DNA of 60,191 nt from Thalassobacillus devorans (GCF_011761345.1 NZ_JAASRY010000009.1:1-60191); one strand, 5' to 3'. Positions 34,454 through 48,562 are shown, counted from the stretch's first letter. A program made the numbers and translations. Notes: generated from the sequence alone by a model not told the origin.

Positions 34454-34619
34454 GAAGACTCAGTTTCGAGATAGTTTGTTTCCGTTACGGTAGTAACGGT
34501 TAGAAGGGCCGGGAAATTACTCGCTTTCCATGGGTGTACGGTGAGCTTCCTCGGGCTAAAGCCCTGCGGGATCTCACCATGTACTATCCTCACCCCTGAT
34601 ATCTCGAAATCAAGTCTTC
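34454..34619. repeat. TIR-bounded palindromic repeat element between tuf and rpsJ
   Basis: The 20-base ends (34454-34473 and 34600-34619) are inverted repeats matching at 17 positions. Inside is a nested hairpin: GGGTG (34532-34536) with CACCC (34591-34595), GGTGAG (34540-34545) with CTCACC (34573-34578), and GGGC (34553-34556) with GCCC (34561-34564). CTCGCTTTCC and GCGGGATCTC resemble a widespread Bacillaceae extragenic repeat (from memory). It encodes no protein. Confidence 0.65.
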
Positions 34620-34691
34620 GACTTTTCGGCCCTATAATTGAATAAGCATAGCGTGTCGATGACGGACTAGCCACGAATAATTGCTTTATAT

Positions 34692-34744
34692 TTATATAGA
34701 AGAAACTCGTCACATTCTCGTTTCCAGCTTTTACTTCTATATAA
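34692..34744. repeat. Exact 11-base inverted repeat upstream of the S10 promoters
   Basis: TTATATAGAAG (34692-34702) is the exact reverse complement of CTTCTATATAA (34734-34744). A near copy of the right arm, TTCTATATAAT, recurs over the second S10 -10 region (34854-34863). Confidence 0.55.
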
Positions 34745-34767
34745 TTGAAACTTACTGGCGCAGGGGG

Positions 34768-34796
34768 TTGAAATGAGCACGAGAAGTTTGTATAAT
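34768..34796 (+). promoter_or_regulatory. S10 operon promoter 1
   Basis: TTGAAA (34768-34773), 17 bases, TATAAT (34791-34796). Confidence 0.65.
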
Positions 34797-34834
34797 GTTT
34801 TGAGTGTTGCTTCATAGATTCATTGAATTTATGC

Positions 34835-34863
34835 TTGCATTCACCAACTTTCTTCTATATAAT
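34835..34863 (+). promoter_or_regulatory. S10 operon promoter 2
   Basis: TTGCAT (34835-34840), 17 bases, TATAAT (34858-34863), 67 bases downstream of the first candidate. Confidence 0.7.
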
Positions 34864-34883
34864 GAATAATGTTGGTCATAAAA

Positions 34884-34960
34884 GGCGATGAAGCGAAAGG
34901 TTGTTGGCACACCCGGCCCCTTTGCCATGGCGGATGAGTCAAGGAATTTTCGCGGAGAAA
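34884..34960 (+). promoter_or_regulatory. Structured S10 operon leader
   Basis: GCGAAA (34893-34898) can pair with TTTCGC (34948-34953), enclosing GGCA (34906-34909) with TGCC (34923-34926) around a C-rich loop. The GCGAAAGGTTG ... GGCACACCCGGCC text looks like a leader conserved before rpsJ in Bacillaceae (from memory). It may be a ribosomal protein target, but the ligand is not known from this sequence. Confidence 0.45.
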
Positions 34961-34970
34961 GTCTATTTAA

Positions 34971-35306
<336 letters not shown>

Positions 35307-35338
35307 TAGTATTTTTTAATTAATAGGAGGTGTAACGG

Positions 35339-35971
35339 ATGGCGAAAGGAATCTTAGGACGCAAAGTCGGCATGACTCAAATTTTCTCTGAAAATGGCGA
35401 GTTGACCCCAGTAACAGTGGTTCAAGCCGAACCGAACGTTGTTCTTCAAAAGAAAACAAACGAAAACGACGGTTATGAATCCCTACAATTGGGCTTTGCT
35501 GATGAAAAGAAGAATCGCGTGAACAAAGCTGGGCAAGGACATGCTGATAAAGCAAACACCACCCCTAAGCGCTACGTTCGTGAAATCCGTAATGTAAATC
35601 TTGACGATTATGAAGTAGGTCAAGAGGTTAAGGTTGATATTTTCGAAGCTGGAGACATCATTGATGTCACTGGAACATCCAAGGGTAAAGGTTTCCAAGG
35701 TGCTATCAAGCGTCATAACCAATCCCGCGGACCAATGACTCACGGTTCTCGCTATCACCGTCGTCCAGGTGCTATGGGTGTAATTGACCCAATGCGTGTA
35801 TTTAAAGGTAAAAACCTTCCTGGTCAAATGGGTAACGAGCAAGTGACATTGCAAAACCTTGAAGTAGTGCAAGTGGATGTAGAACGTAACTTGCTGCTTA
35901 TTAAAGGTAATGTTCCTGGCCCGAAAAAATCTTACGTTAAAATTACAAGTGCAATCAAGGCTAGCAAATAA
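35339..35971 (+). CDS. rplC: 50S ribosomal protein L3
   Basis: L3 is an early assembly protein whose loop reaches the peptidyl transferase centre. The 210-residue protein shows [16 protein letters not shown] and the loop [21 protein letters not shown] lies ahead of the start. It follows rpsJ by 32 bases. Confidence 0.98.
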   Translation: MAKGILGRKVGMTQIFSENGELTPVTVVQAEPNVVLQKKTNENDGYESLQLGFADEKKNRVNKAGQGHADKANTTPKRYVREIRNVNLDDYEVGQEVKVDIFEAGDIIDVTGTSKGKGFQGAIKRHNQSRGPMTHGSRYHRRPGAMGVIDPMRVFKGKNLPGQMGNEQVTLQNLEVVQVDVERNLLLIKGNVPGPKKSYVKITSAIKASK

Positions 35972-35993
35972 TTAAAGGAAGGGAGGATTAGTC

Positions 35994-36617
35994 ATGCCTA
36001 AAGTAGCACTATTAAACCAAAGTGGCTCTCAGGTAGGCGATGTGGAATTGAATGATGCCGTATTCGGTATTGAACCAAATACACATGTACTACATGAAGC
36101 AGTTGTTATGCAGCGCGCATCTTTGCGTCAAGGCACACACAAAGTAAAGAATCGTTCAGAAGTGAGTGGCGGTGGTCGTAAACCATGGCGTCAAAAGGGT
36201 ACAGGTCGTGCACGTCAAGGATCTATCCGTTCCCCACAATGGGTTGGCGGTGGAACTGTGTTCGGTCCTACACCACGCAGCTACAGCTACAAACTTCCAA
36301 AGAAAGTACGCCGTCTGGCTCTTCGTTCTGCGCTTTCTACTAAAGCGAACGAGGAAAACGTCGTTGTGCTAGAAGCTCTATCTTTTGACGCTCCAAAAAC
36401 AAAAGAAGCTGTCAACGTCCTTAAAGCTCTAGATGTTAACACGAAAGCGTTGATCGTAACAGCGGACGAGGATGAAAATGTAACTCGCTCAACAAACAAC
36501 ATTCCAAATGCGAAGACTATCACAGTCGATCAACTGAATGTCCTGGATTTGTTGGCGCATGACAAGCTGATCCTGACGAAGGAAGCAGCTGAAAAAGCAG
36601 GGGAGGTGCTTGCATAA
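35994..36617 (+). CDS. rplD: 50S ribosomal protein L4
   Basis: L4 lines the exit tunnel. The 207-residue protein has the extended loop with [15 protein letters not shown] and [13 protein letters not shown]. Its stop overlaps the rplW start by one base (TAATG). In E. coli L4 represses the S10 operon; whether that holds here is not shown. Confidence 0.98.
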   Translation: MPKVALLNQSGSQVGDVELNDAVFGIEPNTHVLHEAVVMQRASLRQGTHKVKNRSEVSGGGRKPWRQKGTGRARQGSIRSPQWVGGGTVFGPTPRSYSYKLPKKVRRLALRSALSTKANEENVVVLEALSFDAPKTKEAVNVLKALDVNTKALIVTADEDENVTRSTNNIPNAKTITVDQLNVLDLLAHDKLILTKEAAEKAGEVLA

Positions 36618-36907
36618 TGAAAGACGCTCGTGATATCATTAAGCGCCCTGTCATTACGGAACACTCTGCTGACCTTATGGGAGAAAAGAAATATACGTTT
36701 GAAGTTGATACAAAAGCGAACAAAACACAAATCAAGCATGCTGTTGAGGAAATCTTCGGTGTGAAAGTTGAACGTGTAAACACGCTTAACCTGAAAGGTA
36801 AATTCAAGCGTATGGGTCGTTATGGTGGATACCGTTCTGACCGTAAGAAAGCAGTTGTCACTTTGACTGAAGATAGTAAAGAACTAGAATTCTTTGAAGG
36901 TGTATAA
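36617..36907 (+). CDS. rplW: 50S ribosomal protein L23
   Basis: L23 lies at the tunnel exit and is the docking site for trigger factor and SRP. The 96-residue protein has [17 protein letters not shown] and the RNA-binding loop [17 protein letters not shown]. Translation is probably coupled to rplD through the TAATG overlap. Confidence 0.97.
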   Translation: MKDARDIIKRPVITEHSADLMGEKKYTFEVDTKANKTQIKHAVEEIFGVKVERVNTLNLKGKFKRMGRYGGYRSDRKKAVVTLTEDSKELEFFEGV

Positions 36908-36939
36908 ATAAAAATTCAAATGTGAAGGAGGGAAAAACG

Positions 36940-37770
36940 ATGGCGATTAAGAAATACAGACCTACTACAAATGGTCGTAGAGGTATGACCGGTTCCGATT
37001 TCGCTGAAATCACAACCGACAAGCCAGAAAAATCCTTGCTGTCTCCGTTGCACAAACGTGGTGGCCGTAACAACCAAGGTAAATTAACAGTTCGTCATCA
37101 AGGCGGCGGTCATAAGCGTCAATACCGTATCATCGACTTTAAGCGTGACAAAGATGGAATACCAGGACGCGTTGCTACAATCGAATACGATCCTAACCGT
37201 TCCGCTAACATTGCTTTAATCCATTACGTAGATGGTGAAAAGCGTTATATCCTAGCCCCTAAAGGGTTGGAAGTAGGAAATGAAATCATGTCAGGTGAAG
37301 GTGCTGATATCAAAGCTGGTAACTCTCTTCAATTGAAAGATATCCCAGTTGGTACGATCATTCACAACATCGAACTTAAGCCTGGCCGTGGCGGCCAAAT
37401 GGCTCGCTCTGCTGGTGCACAAGCACAAGTACTTGGACGCGAAGATAAGTACACACTTGTACGTTTGACTTCCGGAGAAGTACGCCTGGTATTGAGCACT
37501 TGCCGTGCGACTATCGGTCAAGTAGGTAACCTTCAGCATGAACTGATCAATATTGGTAAAGCTGGACGTTCCCGTCACCTAGGCAAGCGCCCTACAGTTC
37601 GTGGTTCTGTTATGAACCCTAGTGATCACCCACACGGTGGTGGTGAAGGACGTGCGCCTATCGGCCGTAAATCACCAATGTCTCCATGGGGTAAACCTAC
37701 GCTTGGTCTTAAGACTCGTAAGCGTAACAAGCCTACAGATAAGTATATTGTACGTAAACGTAAAAAATAA
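36940..37770 (+). CDS. rplB: 50S ribosomal protein L2
   Basis: L2 is needed for subunit joining and peptidyl transferase activity. The 276-residue protein carries the conserved C-terminal [19 protein letters not shown] with the functional histidines. The start at 36940 follows GAAGGAGGG; an in-frame ATG at 36922 precedes that site and is rejected. Confidence 0.98.
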   Translation: MAIKKYRPTTNGRRGMTGSDFAEITTDKPEKSLLSPLHKRGGRNNQGKLTVRHQGGGHKRQYRIIDFKRDKDGIPGRVATIEYDPNRSANIALIHYVDGEKRYILAPKGLEVGNEIMSGEGADIKAGNSLQLKDIPVGTIIHNIELKPGRGGQMARSAGAQAQVLGREDKYTLVRLTSGEVRLVLSTCRATIGQVGNLQHELINIGKAGRSRHLGKRPTVRGSVMNPSDHPHGGGEGRAPIGRKSPMSPWGKPTLGLKTRKRNKPTDKYIVRKRKK

Positions 37771-37828
37771 ACGGGGTTGATCGACGGGGGATGAAACCCG
37801 TCTCTCAATCACGAAGGGAGGTTTATGT

Positions 37829-38107
37829 ATGGGTCGCAGCCTGAAAAAGGGACCTTTCGTAGATGACCATTTGATGAAGAAAGTTGAGAAATTGAATGAA
37901 GACGACAAGAAACAAGTGGTGAAAACCTGGTCTCGTCGTTCTACTATTTTCCCTAATTTTGTCGGACACACAATCGCAGTTTATGACGGACGTAAGCATG
38001 TACCAGTCTATGTTACTGAAGACATGGTAGGTCATAAGCTTGGCGAATTCGCGCCATCCCGTACGTTCAAGGGTCACTCCGGCGACGATAAGAAAACAAA
38101 ACGCTAA
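37829..38107 (+). CDS. rpsS: 30S ribosomal protein S19
   Basis: S19 contacts S13 and the A-site finger in the 30S head. The 92-residue protein begins [15 protein letters not shown] and contains [28 protein letters not shown] lies before the start, and a 58-base gap separates it from rplB. Confidence 0.98.
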   Translation: MGRSLKKGPFVDDHLMKKVEKLNEDDKKQVVKTWSRRSTIFPNFVGHTIAVYDGRKHVPVYVTEDMVGHKLGEFAPSRTFKGHSGDDKKTKR

Positions 38108-38126
38108 TTGAGAGGAGGCACTCTAC

Positions 38127-38468
38127 ATGCAAGCTAAAGCCGTTGCAAAAACCGTTCGTATTGCTCCTCGTAAAGTTCGTATTGTTATCGATTTGATTCG
38201 AGGAAAAAACGTAGGCGAAGCGATCGGTATTTTAAATAATACTCGACGTGGCGCTTCTCCGGTTGTAGAAAAAGTATTGAAATCTGCTATTGCAAACGCA
38301 GAGCATAACTATGAACTAGATCCAGAAAACTTATATATTTCTGAAGCATATGTAAACGAAGGTGTGACAATGAAACGTTTCCGTCCACGCGCAATGGGAC
38401 GTGCGAGCCAGATCAACAAACGTACCAGTCACATTACAGTTGTCGTATCAGAAAAGAAGGAGGGATAA
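38127..38468 (+). CDS. rplV: 50S ribosomal protein L22
   Basis: L22 extends a beta hairpin into the exit tunnel. The 113-residue protein shows [20 protein letters not shown] and the loop [15 protein letters not shown], a site changed in some macrolide-resistant mutants elsewhere and wild type here. AGAGGAGG precedes the start. Confidence 0.98.
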   Translation: MQAKAVAKTVRIAPRKVRIVIDLIRGKNVGEAIGILNNTRRGASPVVEKVLKSAIANAEHNYELDPENLYISEAYVNEGVTMKRFRPRAMGRASQINKRTSHITVVVSEKKEG

Positions 38469-38471
38469 TCA

Positions 38472-39113
38472 GTGGGTCAAAAAGTTAATCCGGTAGGTCT
38501 TCGTGTCGGCGTTATCCGCGACTGGGAATCCAAGTGGTACGCAGGTAAAGATTACGCAGACTTGCTACATGAAGACATTAAGATTCGTGAATATATTGAA
38601 CAACGTCTTAAGGATGCTGCTGTTTCAACCATCGAAATTGAACGCGCAGCTAACCGCGTGAACATTACTATCCACACAGCTAAGCCTGGTATGGTTATCG
38701 GTAAGGGCGGTTCTGAAGTTGAAGCACTTCGTAAGTCATTGAACAGCCTTACTGGCAAACGTGTTCACATCAATATCGTTGAAGTTAAAAAAGCAGACTT
38801 GAACGCAACATTGGTTGCTGAAAATATTGCACGTCAATTGGAAAACCGTATTTCTTTCCGCCGTGCTCAAAAACAAACAATTCAACGTGCTATGCGCGCA
38901 GGTGCTAAAGGTATCCGTACACAAGTATCCGGACGTCTTGGCGGCGCAGACATCGCTCGTGCAGAACATTATAGTGAAGGAACAGTACCACTACACACAC
39001 TTCGCGCAGACATCGACTACGGAACTGCAGAAGCTGACACCACATACGGTAAACTTGGTGTTAAAGTGTGGATCTATCGTGGAGAAGTCCTTCCAACTAA
39101 AAACAACAACTAA
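38472..39113 (+). CDS. rpsC: 30S ribosomal protein S3
   Basis: S3 forms part of the mRNA entry channel. The 213-residue protein starts with GTG ([22 protein letters not shown]), has the KH motif [13 protein letters not shown] and ends in a basic C-domain. AGGAGGG lies just before the GTG, 3 bases after the rplV stop. Confidence 0.98.
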   Translation: MGQKVNPVGLRVGVIRDWESKWYAGKDYADLLHEDIKIREYIEQRLKDAAVSTIEIERAANRVNITIHTAKPGMVIGKGGSEVEALRKSLNSLTGKRVHINIVEVKKADLNATLVAENIARQLENRISFRRAQKQTIQRAMRAGAKGIRTQVSGRLGGADIARAEHYSEGTVPLHTLRADIDYGTAEADTTYGKLGVKVWIYRGEVLPTKNNN

Positions 39114-39131
39114 GGAAGGGGGAAAAGCATT

Positions 39132-39566
39132 ATGTTAATGCCTAAACGTGTCAAGTATCGTCGTCAACACCGTACTAGTCTGAAAGGCCGCGCGAAAGGT
39201 GGAACTTCAGTAGCATTTGGTGAATATGGTTTGCAAGCTGTAGAGCCTGCATGGATTACTAGCCGTCAAATCGAGGCAGCGCGTATCGCGATGACTCGTT
39301 ACATGAAGCGTGGCGGTAAGGTTTGGATTAAAATCTTCCCTGACAAGCCTTATACTGCTAAACCCCTAGAGGTCCGCATGGGTTCCGGTAAAGGTGCTCC
39401 AGAAGGATGGGTTGCAGTAGTTAAACCCGGGAAAATCATGTTTGAAATCGCAGGTGTATCTGAAGAAGTAGCACGCGAAGCGTTGCGCCTTGCTTCACAC
39501 AAACTGCCGATTAAAACTAAATTCGTAAAACGTGAAGAAATTGGTGGTGAAATCAATGAAGGCTAA
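39132..39566 (+). CDS. rplP: 50S ribosomal protein L16
   Basis: L16 helps position A-site tRNA. The 144-residue protein begins [14 protein letters not shown] and includes [29 protein letters not shown] precedes the ATG at 39132. It overlaps rpmC by 11 bases. Confidence 0.98.
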   Translation: MLMPKRVKYRRQHRTSLKGRAKGGTSVAFGEYGLQAVEPAWITSRQIEAARIAMTRYMKRGGKVWIKIFPDKPYTAKPLEVRMGSGKGAPEGWVAVVKPGKIMFEIAGVSEEVAREALRLASHKLPIKTKFVKREEIGGEINEG

Positions 39567-39756
39567 TGAAATCAGAGAATTAACCACTGCCGAAATTGAA
39601 CAAAAAGTTAAATCTTTAAAAGAAGAACTTTTCAACCTACGCTTCCAGCTGGCAACAGGTCAACTTGAGAACACAGCACGTATCCGTCAGGTTCGCAAGT
39701 CTATCGCAAAAATGAAGACCGTTGTTCGTGAAAGAGAGCTAGGCGTAAATAACTAA
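39556..39756 (+). CDS. rpmC: 50S ribosomal protein L29
   Basis: L29 lies near the tunnel exit beside L23. The 66-residue helical protein starts [16 protein letters not shown] at 39556, inside the end of rplP. A longer frame from 39532 would add eight residues foreign to the family. The ribosome site GGTGGTG is poor, fitting coupled translation. Confidence 0.95.
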   Translation: MKANEIRELTTAEIEQKVKSLKEELFNLRFQLATGQLENTARIRQVRKSIAKMKTVVRERELGVNN

Positions 39757-39780
39757 TAGTTGAGAGGAGGTTACCCTCAC

Positions 39781-40044
39781 ATGAGTGAACGTAACAATCG
39801 TAAGGTTTACACTGGTCGTGTAGTATCTGACAAGATGGATAAAACCATTACGGTAATGGTTGAGACGTATAAATTCCACAAGCTATATGGCAAGCGTGTC
39901 AAATACTCTAAGAAGTTCAAAACCCATGACGAAAACAACCAAGCTAAAAACGGCGACATCGTACGTATCATGGAAACTCGTCCGCTATCAGCAACAAAGC
40001 GTTTCCGTTTGGTTGAAATCGTTGAAGAGTCAGTTATTATCTAA
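39781..40044 (+). CDS. rpsQ: 30S ribosomal protein S17
   Basis: S17 is a primary 16S rRNA-binding protein. The 87-residue OB-fold protein has [20 protein letters not shown]. The start at 39781 (MSERNNRKV) follows GAGAGGAGG; an earlier in-frame start at 39760 lies before that site. Confidence 0.97.
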   Translation: MSERNNRKVYTGRVVSDKMDKTITVMVETYKFHKLYGKRVKYSKKFKTHDENNQAKNGDIVRIMETRPLSATKRFRLVEIVEESVII

Positions 40045-40087
40045 TTAAAGTTCGCTCGGAAGGATTCCGAAGGGAGGTTACAACGAT

Positions 40088-40456
40088 ATGATCCAACAAG
40101 AGAGTCGTTTAAAAGTTGCAGACAACTCTGGTGCTCGTGAAATTCAAACTATTAAGGTGTTAGGTGGTTCTGGACGTAAGACTGCTAACATCGGTGACGT
40201 CATCGTTGCTTCGGTAAAACAAGCAACACCAGGAGGCGTTGTCAAAAAAGGTGAGATTGTAAAAGCAGTAATTGTACGTTCCAAGAGCGGAGCTCGCCGT
40301 AAAGATGGTTCTTACATTCGATTTGATGAGAATGCTGCCGTAATCATCCGTGACGATAAAGGACCACGTGGTACTCGTATCTTCGGTCCAGTTGCTCGTG
40401 AATTGCGTGATGAGAAATTCATGAAAATCGTATCTCTAGCTCCAGAAGTACTATAA
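40088..40456 (+). CDS. rplN: 50S ribosomal protein L14
   Basis: L14 forms an intersubunit bridge and is the site of RsfS binding. The 122-residue protein begins [19 protein letters not shown] and ends [21 protein letters not shown] precedes the start. Confidence 0.98.
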   Translation: MIQQESRLKVADNSGAREIQTIKVLGGSGRKTANIGDVIVASVKQATPGGVVKKGEIVKAVIVRSKSGARRKDGSYIRFDENAAVIIRDDKGPRGTRIFGPVARELRDEKFMKIVSLAPEVL

Positions 40457-40491
40457 AGAATGAATCGCGTTGTTAAGGAGGTGCGTCAAGC

Positions 40492-40803
40492 ATGCATGTA
40501 AAAAAAGGCGATAAGGTAATGGTCATTTCCGGTAAGGACAAAGGCAAGCAAGGCTCTGTACTTGAAGCTTACCCGAAAAATGAACGTGTACTAGTTGAAG
40601 GTATCAACGTCGTGAAAAAACACGCAAAACCTTCTCAAGATAACCCACAAGGTGGAATTCTAAACCAGGAAGCACCTATCCATGTATCTAATGTAATGCC
40701 GATTGACCCGAAATCAGGCGAACCAACACGCGTTGGATACAAAGTGGAAAACGGAAAGAAAGTTCGTATCGCTAAAAAATCTGGTGAAACGTTAGGTAAT
40801 TAA
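40492..40803 (+). CDS. rplX: 50S ribosomal protein L24
   Basis: L24 is an early assembly protein with a KOW domain at its N-terminus ([19 protein letters not shown]). Its length of 103 residues is normal. TAAGGAGGTG lies 8 bases before the ATG. Confidence 0.98.
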   Translation: MHVKKGDKVMVISGKDKGKQGSVLEAYPKNERVLVEGINVVKKHAKPSQDNPQGGILNQEAPIHVSNVMPIDPKSGEPTRVGYKVENGKKVRIAKKSGETLGN

Positions 40804-40828
40804 TTAGCGACGAAAGGAGGGCCATACG

Positions 40829-41368
40829 ATGAACGAACTACAGAATAAATATAATGAAGAAGTTGTGCCATCTTTGATGGAAAAATTCAATTATGACTCT
40901 ATCATGGAAGCACCTAAAGTTGAGAAAATCGTAGTCAACATGGGTGTTGGTGATGCAGTTCAAAATGCGAAAGCTTTAGACACTGCTGTTGAAGAACTAT
41001 CACTTATCACTGGTCAAAAACCAATGGTAACACGTGCGAAGAAATCAATCGCTGGCTTCCGCCTTCGTGAAGGAATGCCAATCGGTGCGAAAGTTACTCT
41101 TCGCGGTGAGCGTATGTACGAATTCTTGCAAAAGTTGATTTCTGTATCTTTGCCGCGTGTACGTGACTTCCGTGGTATTTCCAAGAAAGCATTTGACGGC
41201 CGTGGAAACTACACGCTTGGTGTAAAAGAACAATTGATTTTCCCAGAGATTAACTATGATAAAGTCAACAAAGTGCGTGGAATGGACATCGTTGTAGTAA
41301 CTACAGCGAACACTGATGAAGAAGCGCGTGAACTCTTAGCTCAGTTTGGCATGCCGTTTCAAAAATAA
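40829..41368 (+). CDS. rplE: 50S ribosomal protein L5
   Basis: L5 binds 5S rRNA and forms a bridge to S13. The 179-residue protein shows [18 protein letters not shown] and [29 protein letters not shown] precedes the start. Confidence 0.98.
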   Translation: MNELQNKYNEEVVPSLMEKFNYDSIMEAPKVEKIVVNMGVGDAVQNAKALDTAVEELSLITGQKPMVTRAKKSIAGFRLREGMPIGAKVTLRGERMYEFLQKLISVSLPRVRDFRGISKKAFDGRGNYTLGVKEQLIFPEINYDKVNKVRGMDIVVVTTANTDEEARELLAQFGMPFQK

Positions 41369-41371
41369 TGA

Positions 41372-41578
<207 letters not shown>

Positions 41579-41608
41579 AGACCCCGATAGGGAAGGAGGT
41601 AACAAGTT

Positions 41609-42007
41609 ATGACAATGACAGATCCGATTGCAGATATGCTGACACGTATTCGTAATGCCAACATGGTCCGCCATGAGAAGCTAGAACTTCCAGCTTCAAA
41701 CTTGAAGAAGGAGATCGCTGATATCCTTAAGCGTGAAGGTTTTGTACGTGATTTCGAGTATGTAGAAGACAATCATCAAGGTGTTCTACGTATTTTCTTG
41801 AAATACGGACAAAACGACGAGCGTGTAATTACTGGACTGAAACGTATCAGTAAACCAGGATTGCGTGTTTACGCGAAAGCAGAAGAGCTACCAAAAGTCT
41901 TGAATGGCTTAGGTGTCGCTATCGTATCCACATCAAAAGGTGTATTAACTGATAAAGAAGCACGTGAGCAGGCTATTGGCGGCGAAGTGCTTGCCTATAT
42001 CTGGTAA
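41609..42007 (+). CDS. rpsH: 30S ribosomal protein S8
   Basis: S8 is a primary 16S rRNA-binding protein, and a translational repressor of the spc operon in E. coli. The 132-residue protein has [14 protein letters not shown] and ends [12 protein letters not shown]-type text through [18 protein letters not shown] precedes the start. Confidence 0.98.
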   Translation: MTMTDPIADMLTRIRNANMVRHEKLELPASNLKKEIADILKREGFVRDFEYVEDNHQGVLRIFLKYGQNDERVITGLKRISKPGLRVYAKAEELPKVLNGLGVAIVSTSKGVLTDKEAREQAIGGEVLAYIW

Positions 42008-42037
42008 TCTTAAAGAGAAGACAGGAGGTGCAAAGAT

Positions 42038-42574
42038 ATGTCTCGCGTAGGTTTTAAATCATTAGAACTTCCAGAAGGTGTTGAAGTTAAAAATGACAAC
42101 AACACTGTTACAGTTAAAGGTCCAAAAGGGGAACTTACTCAAACATTCCATGAGGACATGACAATTAAAATTGAAGACAATGTTCTTACTGTAGAGCGTC
42201 CAAGCGAAAGTAAAGAACATCGTGCCCTTCATGGAACAACTCGCAGCCTGATCGGAAACATGGTTGAAGGAGTATCCAAAGGTTACGAAAAAAGTCTTGA
42301 AATCATCGGTGTAGGTTACCGTGCGACAAAGCAAGGTAACAAAGTGACCATCAACGCTGGTTATTCCCATCCTGTAGATGTAGAACAGCGTGACGGTATT
42401 GAAATCGATGTTCCTTCCAACACAAAACTTGTTGTAAAAGGTATCGATAAAGAATTGGTTGGCGCTGTAGCTGCCAACATCCGTGCCATTCGCCCGCCAG
42501 AGCCTTACAAAGGTAAAGGTATCCGCTACGAAGGCGAATATGTACGTCGTAAAGAAGGTAAAACTGCTAAGTAA
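42038..42574 (+). CDS. rplF: 50S ribosomal protein L6
   Basis: L6 binds the sarcin-ricin loop region near the GTPase centre. The 178-residue protein consists of two similar domains and shows EIIGVGYRA and [26 protein letters not shown] precedes the start. Confidence 0.98.
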   Translation: MSRVGFKSLELPEGVEVKNDNNTVTVKGPKGELTQTFHEDMTIKIEDNVLTVERPSESKEHRALHGTTRSLIGNMVEGVSKGYEKSLEIIGVGYRATKQGNKVTINAGYSHPVDVEQRDGIEIDVPSNTKLVVKGIDKELVGAVAANIRAIRPPEPYKGKGIRYEGEYVRRKEGKTAK

Positions 42575-42606
42575 GGGCAAGTAAGCAACAGAAAGGAGTG
42601 ACCTTG

Positions 42607-43493
<887 letters not shown>

Positions 43494-43506
43494 GGAGGGA
43501 AATAAC

Positions 43507-43692
43507 ATGGCTAAAAAGTTGGAAGTTACCCTCACGCGCAGTGTGATCGGCAGACCTGAAGACCAACGTCTAACTGTCAAAACACTTGGCCTGAATAAAA
43601 TTCGTCAATCTGTGGTACTTGAAGACACTCCATCCAACCGTGGAATGGTTAACAAAGTATCTCACTTGGTTGCAATTAAAGAAGTAGAATAA
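43507..43692 (+). CDS. rpmD: 50S ribosomal protein L30
   Basis: A 61-residue L30 with [17 protein letters not shown] and HLVAIKEVE at the end. TAAGGAGGG precedes the ATG, and the gene follows rpsE by 13 bases. Confidence 0.97.
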   Translation: MAKKLEVTLTRSVIGRPEDQRLTVKTLGLNKIRQSVVLEDTPSNRGMVNKVSHLVAIKEVE

Positions 43693-43720
43693 ACATTAAG
43701 CGCAAAGAGGAGGTGCTCGC

Positions 43721-44160
43721 ATGAAACTACATGAATTGAAGCCATCAAAAGGTGCTCGTAAAGAACGTAACCGTGTCGGACGCGGAATGGCGACTGGAAA
43801 TGGTAAAACTTCCGGTCGTGGTCATAAAGGGCAGAAAGCTCGTTCCGGCGGTGGCACTCGTCCAGGATTCGAAGGTGGACAAATGCCATTGTTCCAACGT
43901 CTTCCTAAACGTGGATTCACTAACATCCACCGTAAGGAATTCGCTATCGTAAACCTTGATGCACTTAATCGCTTTGATGAAGGCACAGAGGTTACTCCTG
44001 AGCTTTTACTTGAAACTGGCGTAGTAAGCAAAGAAAAAGCTGGTATCAAGATCCTTGGTAACGGATCACTTGATAAAAAACTTACAGTAAAAGCTCACAA
44101 GTTCTCTGCTTCAGCTAAAGAAGCAATTGAAGCAGCGGGCGGTCAAACTGAGGTGATTTA

Positions 44161-44161
<1 letters not shown>
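43721..44161 (+). CDS. rplO: 50S ribosomal protein L15
   Basis: L15 is a late assembly protein with a long basic N-terminal extension ([22 protein letters not shown]). The length of 146 residues is normal. Its stop shares one base with the secY start (TAATG), suggesting coupled translation. Confidence 0.98.
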
Positions 44162-46903
<2,742 letters not shown>

Positions 46904-46919
46904 GTGAAGGTGATCGTTA

Positions 46920-47255
46920 TTGAACGAAACTGAGTCGAGTCCACGAATAGGTCAAGTTGTTCGTATTGTACAGGGACGTGAAGCAGAGCAGTATATGGTT
47001 GTCATTGATTTGCTTGACGATCGTTTTGTGCTGCTTGCTGATGGGGAGAAACGAAAGTTTGATCGACCAAAGAAAAAGAATCTGCAGCACGTGGAGCTGA
47101 TGGATTTCGTTTCTCCAGAAGTCCAAAACAGCCTTCTAGAAACTGGTCGCGTCACAAATGGTAAGCTGCGTTTTGCCGTAACGAAATTTATCAATGAAGT
47201 AGTGACTGATTTGAAGAAGGGAGATCAACTCGATGGCGAAAGACGATGTAATTGA
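46920..47255 (+). CDS. Small KOW-domain RNA-binding protein
   Basis: A 111-residue protein with an N-terminal KOW-like domain ([26 protein letters not shown]) and a basic middle ([12 protein letters not shown]). A protein of this type lies between map and infA in many Bacillaceae (YbzG in B. subtilis). Its position suggests a role in ribosome function, but none is established. The start is TTG at 46920, after AAGGTGA. Its last 23 bases overlap infA. Confidence 0.85.
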   Translation: MNETESSPRIGQVVRIVQGREAEQYMVVIDLLDDRFVLLADGEKRKFDRPKKKNLQHVELMDFVSPEVQNSLLETGRVTNGKLRFAVTKFINEVVTDLKKGDQLDGERRCN

Positions 47256-47451
47256 AGTGGAAGGTACAGTCGTTGAAACTCTGCCGAATGCAATGTTCAA
47301 GGTAGAGCTTGAGAACGAACATACCGTTCTGGCACATGTATCTGGTAAAATTCGCATGCATTTCATTCGAATCTTGCCTGGTGACAAAGTGACGGTTGAA
47401 CTTTCCCCTTATGATTTGACAAGAGGACGAATTACGTACCGTTATAAATAG
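47233..47451 (+). CDS. infA: Translation initiation factor IF-1
   Basis: IF-1 binds the 30S A site during initiation. The 72-residue OB-fold protein reads [20 protein letters not shown] and ends [21 protein letters not shown] precedes the ATG, which lies inside the end of the KOW gene. Confidence 0.98.
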   Translation: MAKDDVIEVEGTVVETLPNAMFKVELENEHTVLAHVSGKIRMHFIRILPGDKVTVELSPYDLTRGRITYRYK

Positions 47452-47471
47452 CATGAAATGCTCCGATCTAA

Positions 47472-47600
<129 letters not shown>

Positions 47601-47624
47601 TTCTGAAGGAGGTGCACGTAACCT

Positions 47625-47990
47625 ATGGCACGTATTGCAGGTATAGATATTCCTCGTGACAAGCGCGTCGTTGTTTCTTTGACTTATATCTACGGCATTG
47701 GTAAATCCGCTGCTAAAGAAGTACTGGCTAAAGCTGGTGTTTCTGAAGACACACGCGTCCGCGACTTGACTGAGGACGAACTAGCTAAAATCCGTAAAGC
47801 AATCGAGGACTTCAATGTAGAAGGTGACCTTCGCCGTGAAGTTTCTCTTAACATCAAACGTTTGATTGAGATCGGTTCTTACCGTGGAATCCGCCACCGT
47901 CGCGGCCTTCCAGTACGCGGACAGAAGACGAAGAACAACTCCCGTACTCGTAAGGGACCACGTCGTACCGTTGCGAATAAGCGTAAATAA
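47625..47990 (+). CDS. rpsM: 30S ribosomal protein S13
   Basis: S13 bridges the 30S head to L5 on the large subunit. The 121-residue protein has [27 protein letters not shown] and the basic tail [28 protein letters not shown] precedes the ATG. Confidence 0.98.
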   Translation: MARIAGIDIPRDKRVVVSLTYIYGIGKSAAKEVLAKAGVSEDTRVRDLTEDELAKIRKAIEDFNVEGDLRREVSLNIKRLIEIGSYRGIRHRRGLPVRGQKTKNNSRTRKGPRRTVANKRK

Positions 47991-48020
47991 TCGTTAAATA
48001 AAGGAGGTAAATAAAACAAT

Positions 48021-48410
48021 ATGGCACGTAAAACTAACACTCGTAAACGTCGTGTGAAAAAGAATATTGAGAGTGGAGTGGCTCATATCCGTTCTACTTT
48101 CAACAATACGATCGTTACTATCACCGATGTCCAAGGTAACGCAGTAAGCTGGAGCAGTGCTGGATCCCTAGGTTTCAAAGGTTCCCGTAAGTCTACTCCA
48201 TTCGCTGCACAAATGGCTTCTGAAGCTGCAGCTAAAGCAGCTCAGGAACACGGTATGAAAACTTTGGAAGTAACCGTTAAAGGCCCAGGTGCTGGTCGTG
48301 AAGCTGCTATCCGTGCACTTCAAGCTGCAGGCTTGGAAGTAACAGCTATTCGTGATGTTACACCTGTACCTCACAATGGTTGCCGTCCGCCAAAACGTCG
48401 TCGTGTATAA
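48021..48410 (+). CDS. rpsK: 30S ribosomal protein S11
   Basis: S11 lines the mRNA exit region of the platform. The 129-residue protein contains [18 protein letters not shown] and ends [22 protein letters not shown] precedes the ATG. A promoter candidate and leader follow before rpoA. Confidence 0.98.
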   Translation: MARKTNTRKRRVKKNIESGVAHIRSTFNNTIVTITDVQGNAVSWSSAGSLGFKGSRKSTPFAAQMASEAAAKAAQEHGMKTLEVTVKGPGAGREAAIRALQAAGLEVTAIRDVTPVPHNGCRPPKRRRV

Positions 48411-48426
48411 TTTTACTGTATAGAAT

Positions 48427-48455
48427 TTGTAACCCTGTCTATAATGGGTTATGAT
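48427..48455 (+). promoter_or_regulatory. Internal promoter candidate before rpoA
   Basis: TTGTAA (48427-48432), 17 bases, TATGAT (48450-48455). A TATAAT at 48440-48445 lies in the spacer without a good -35. Confidence 0.5.
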
Positions 48456-48535
48456 AGCTATTTAACAGCACCGCATGAATAACAGACAATACGAACGTTA
48501 TTTGTTCTAAATCGGGGACTGCCTACCTGAGGAAT

Positions 48536-48562
48536 TTCGGTTAGACAGGAGGTCTAACCGAG
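48536..48562 (+). promoter_or_regulatory. Hairpin with Shine-Dalgarno-like loop in the rpoA leader
   Basis: CGGTTAGAC (48538-48546) pairs perfectly with GTCTAACCG (48552-48560), extended by a T:A and a T:G pair. The five-base loop is AGGAG. The true ribosome site, AAGGAGGG, is at 48577-48584, 11 bases before the ATG. The function is unknown. Confidence 0.6.

Noticed and set aside
34402-34815. 137-residue open frame on the minus strand between tuf and rpsJ
   Set aside because: It has no ribosome site before its ATG, runs through the palindromic repeat and S10 promoter region, and shows no family likeness. Its length is explained by chance in repeat DNA.
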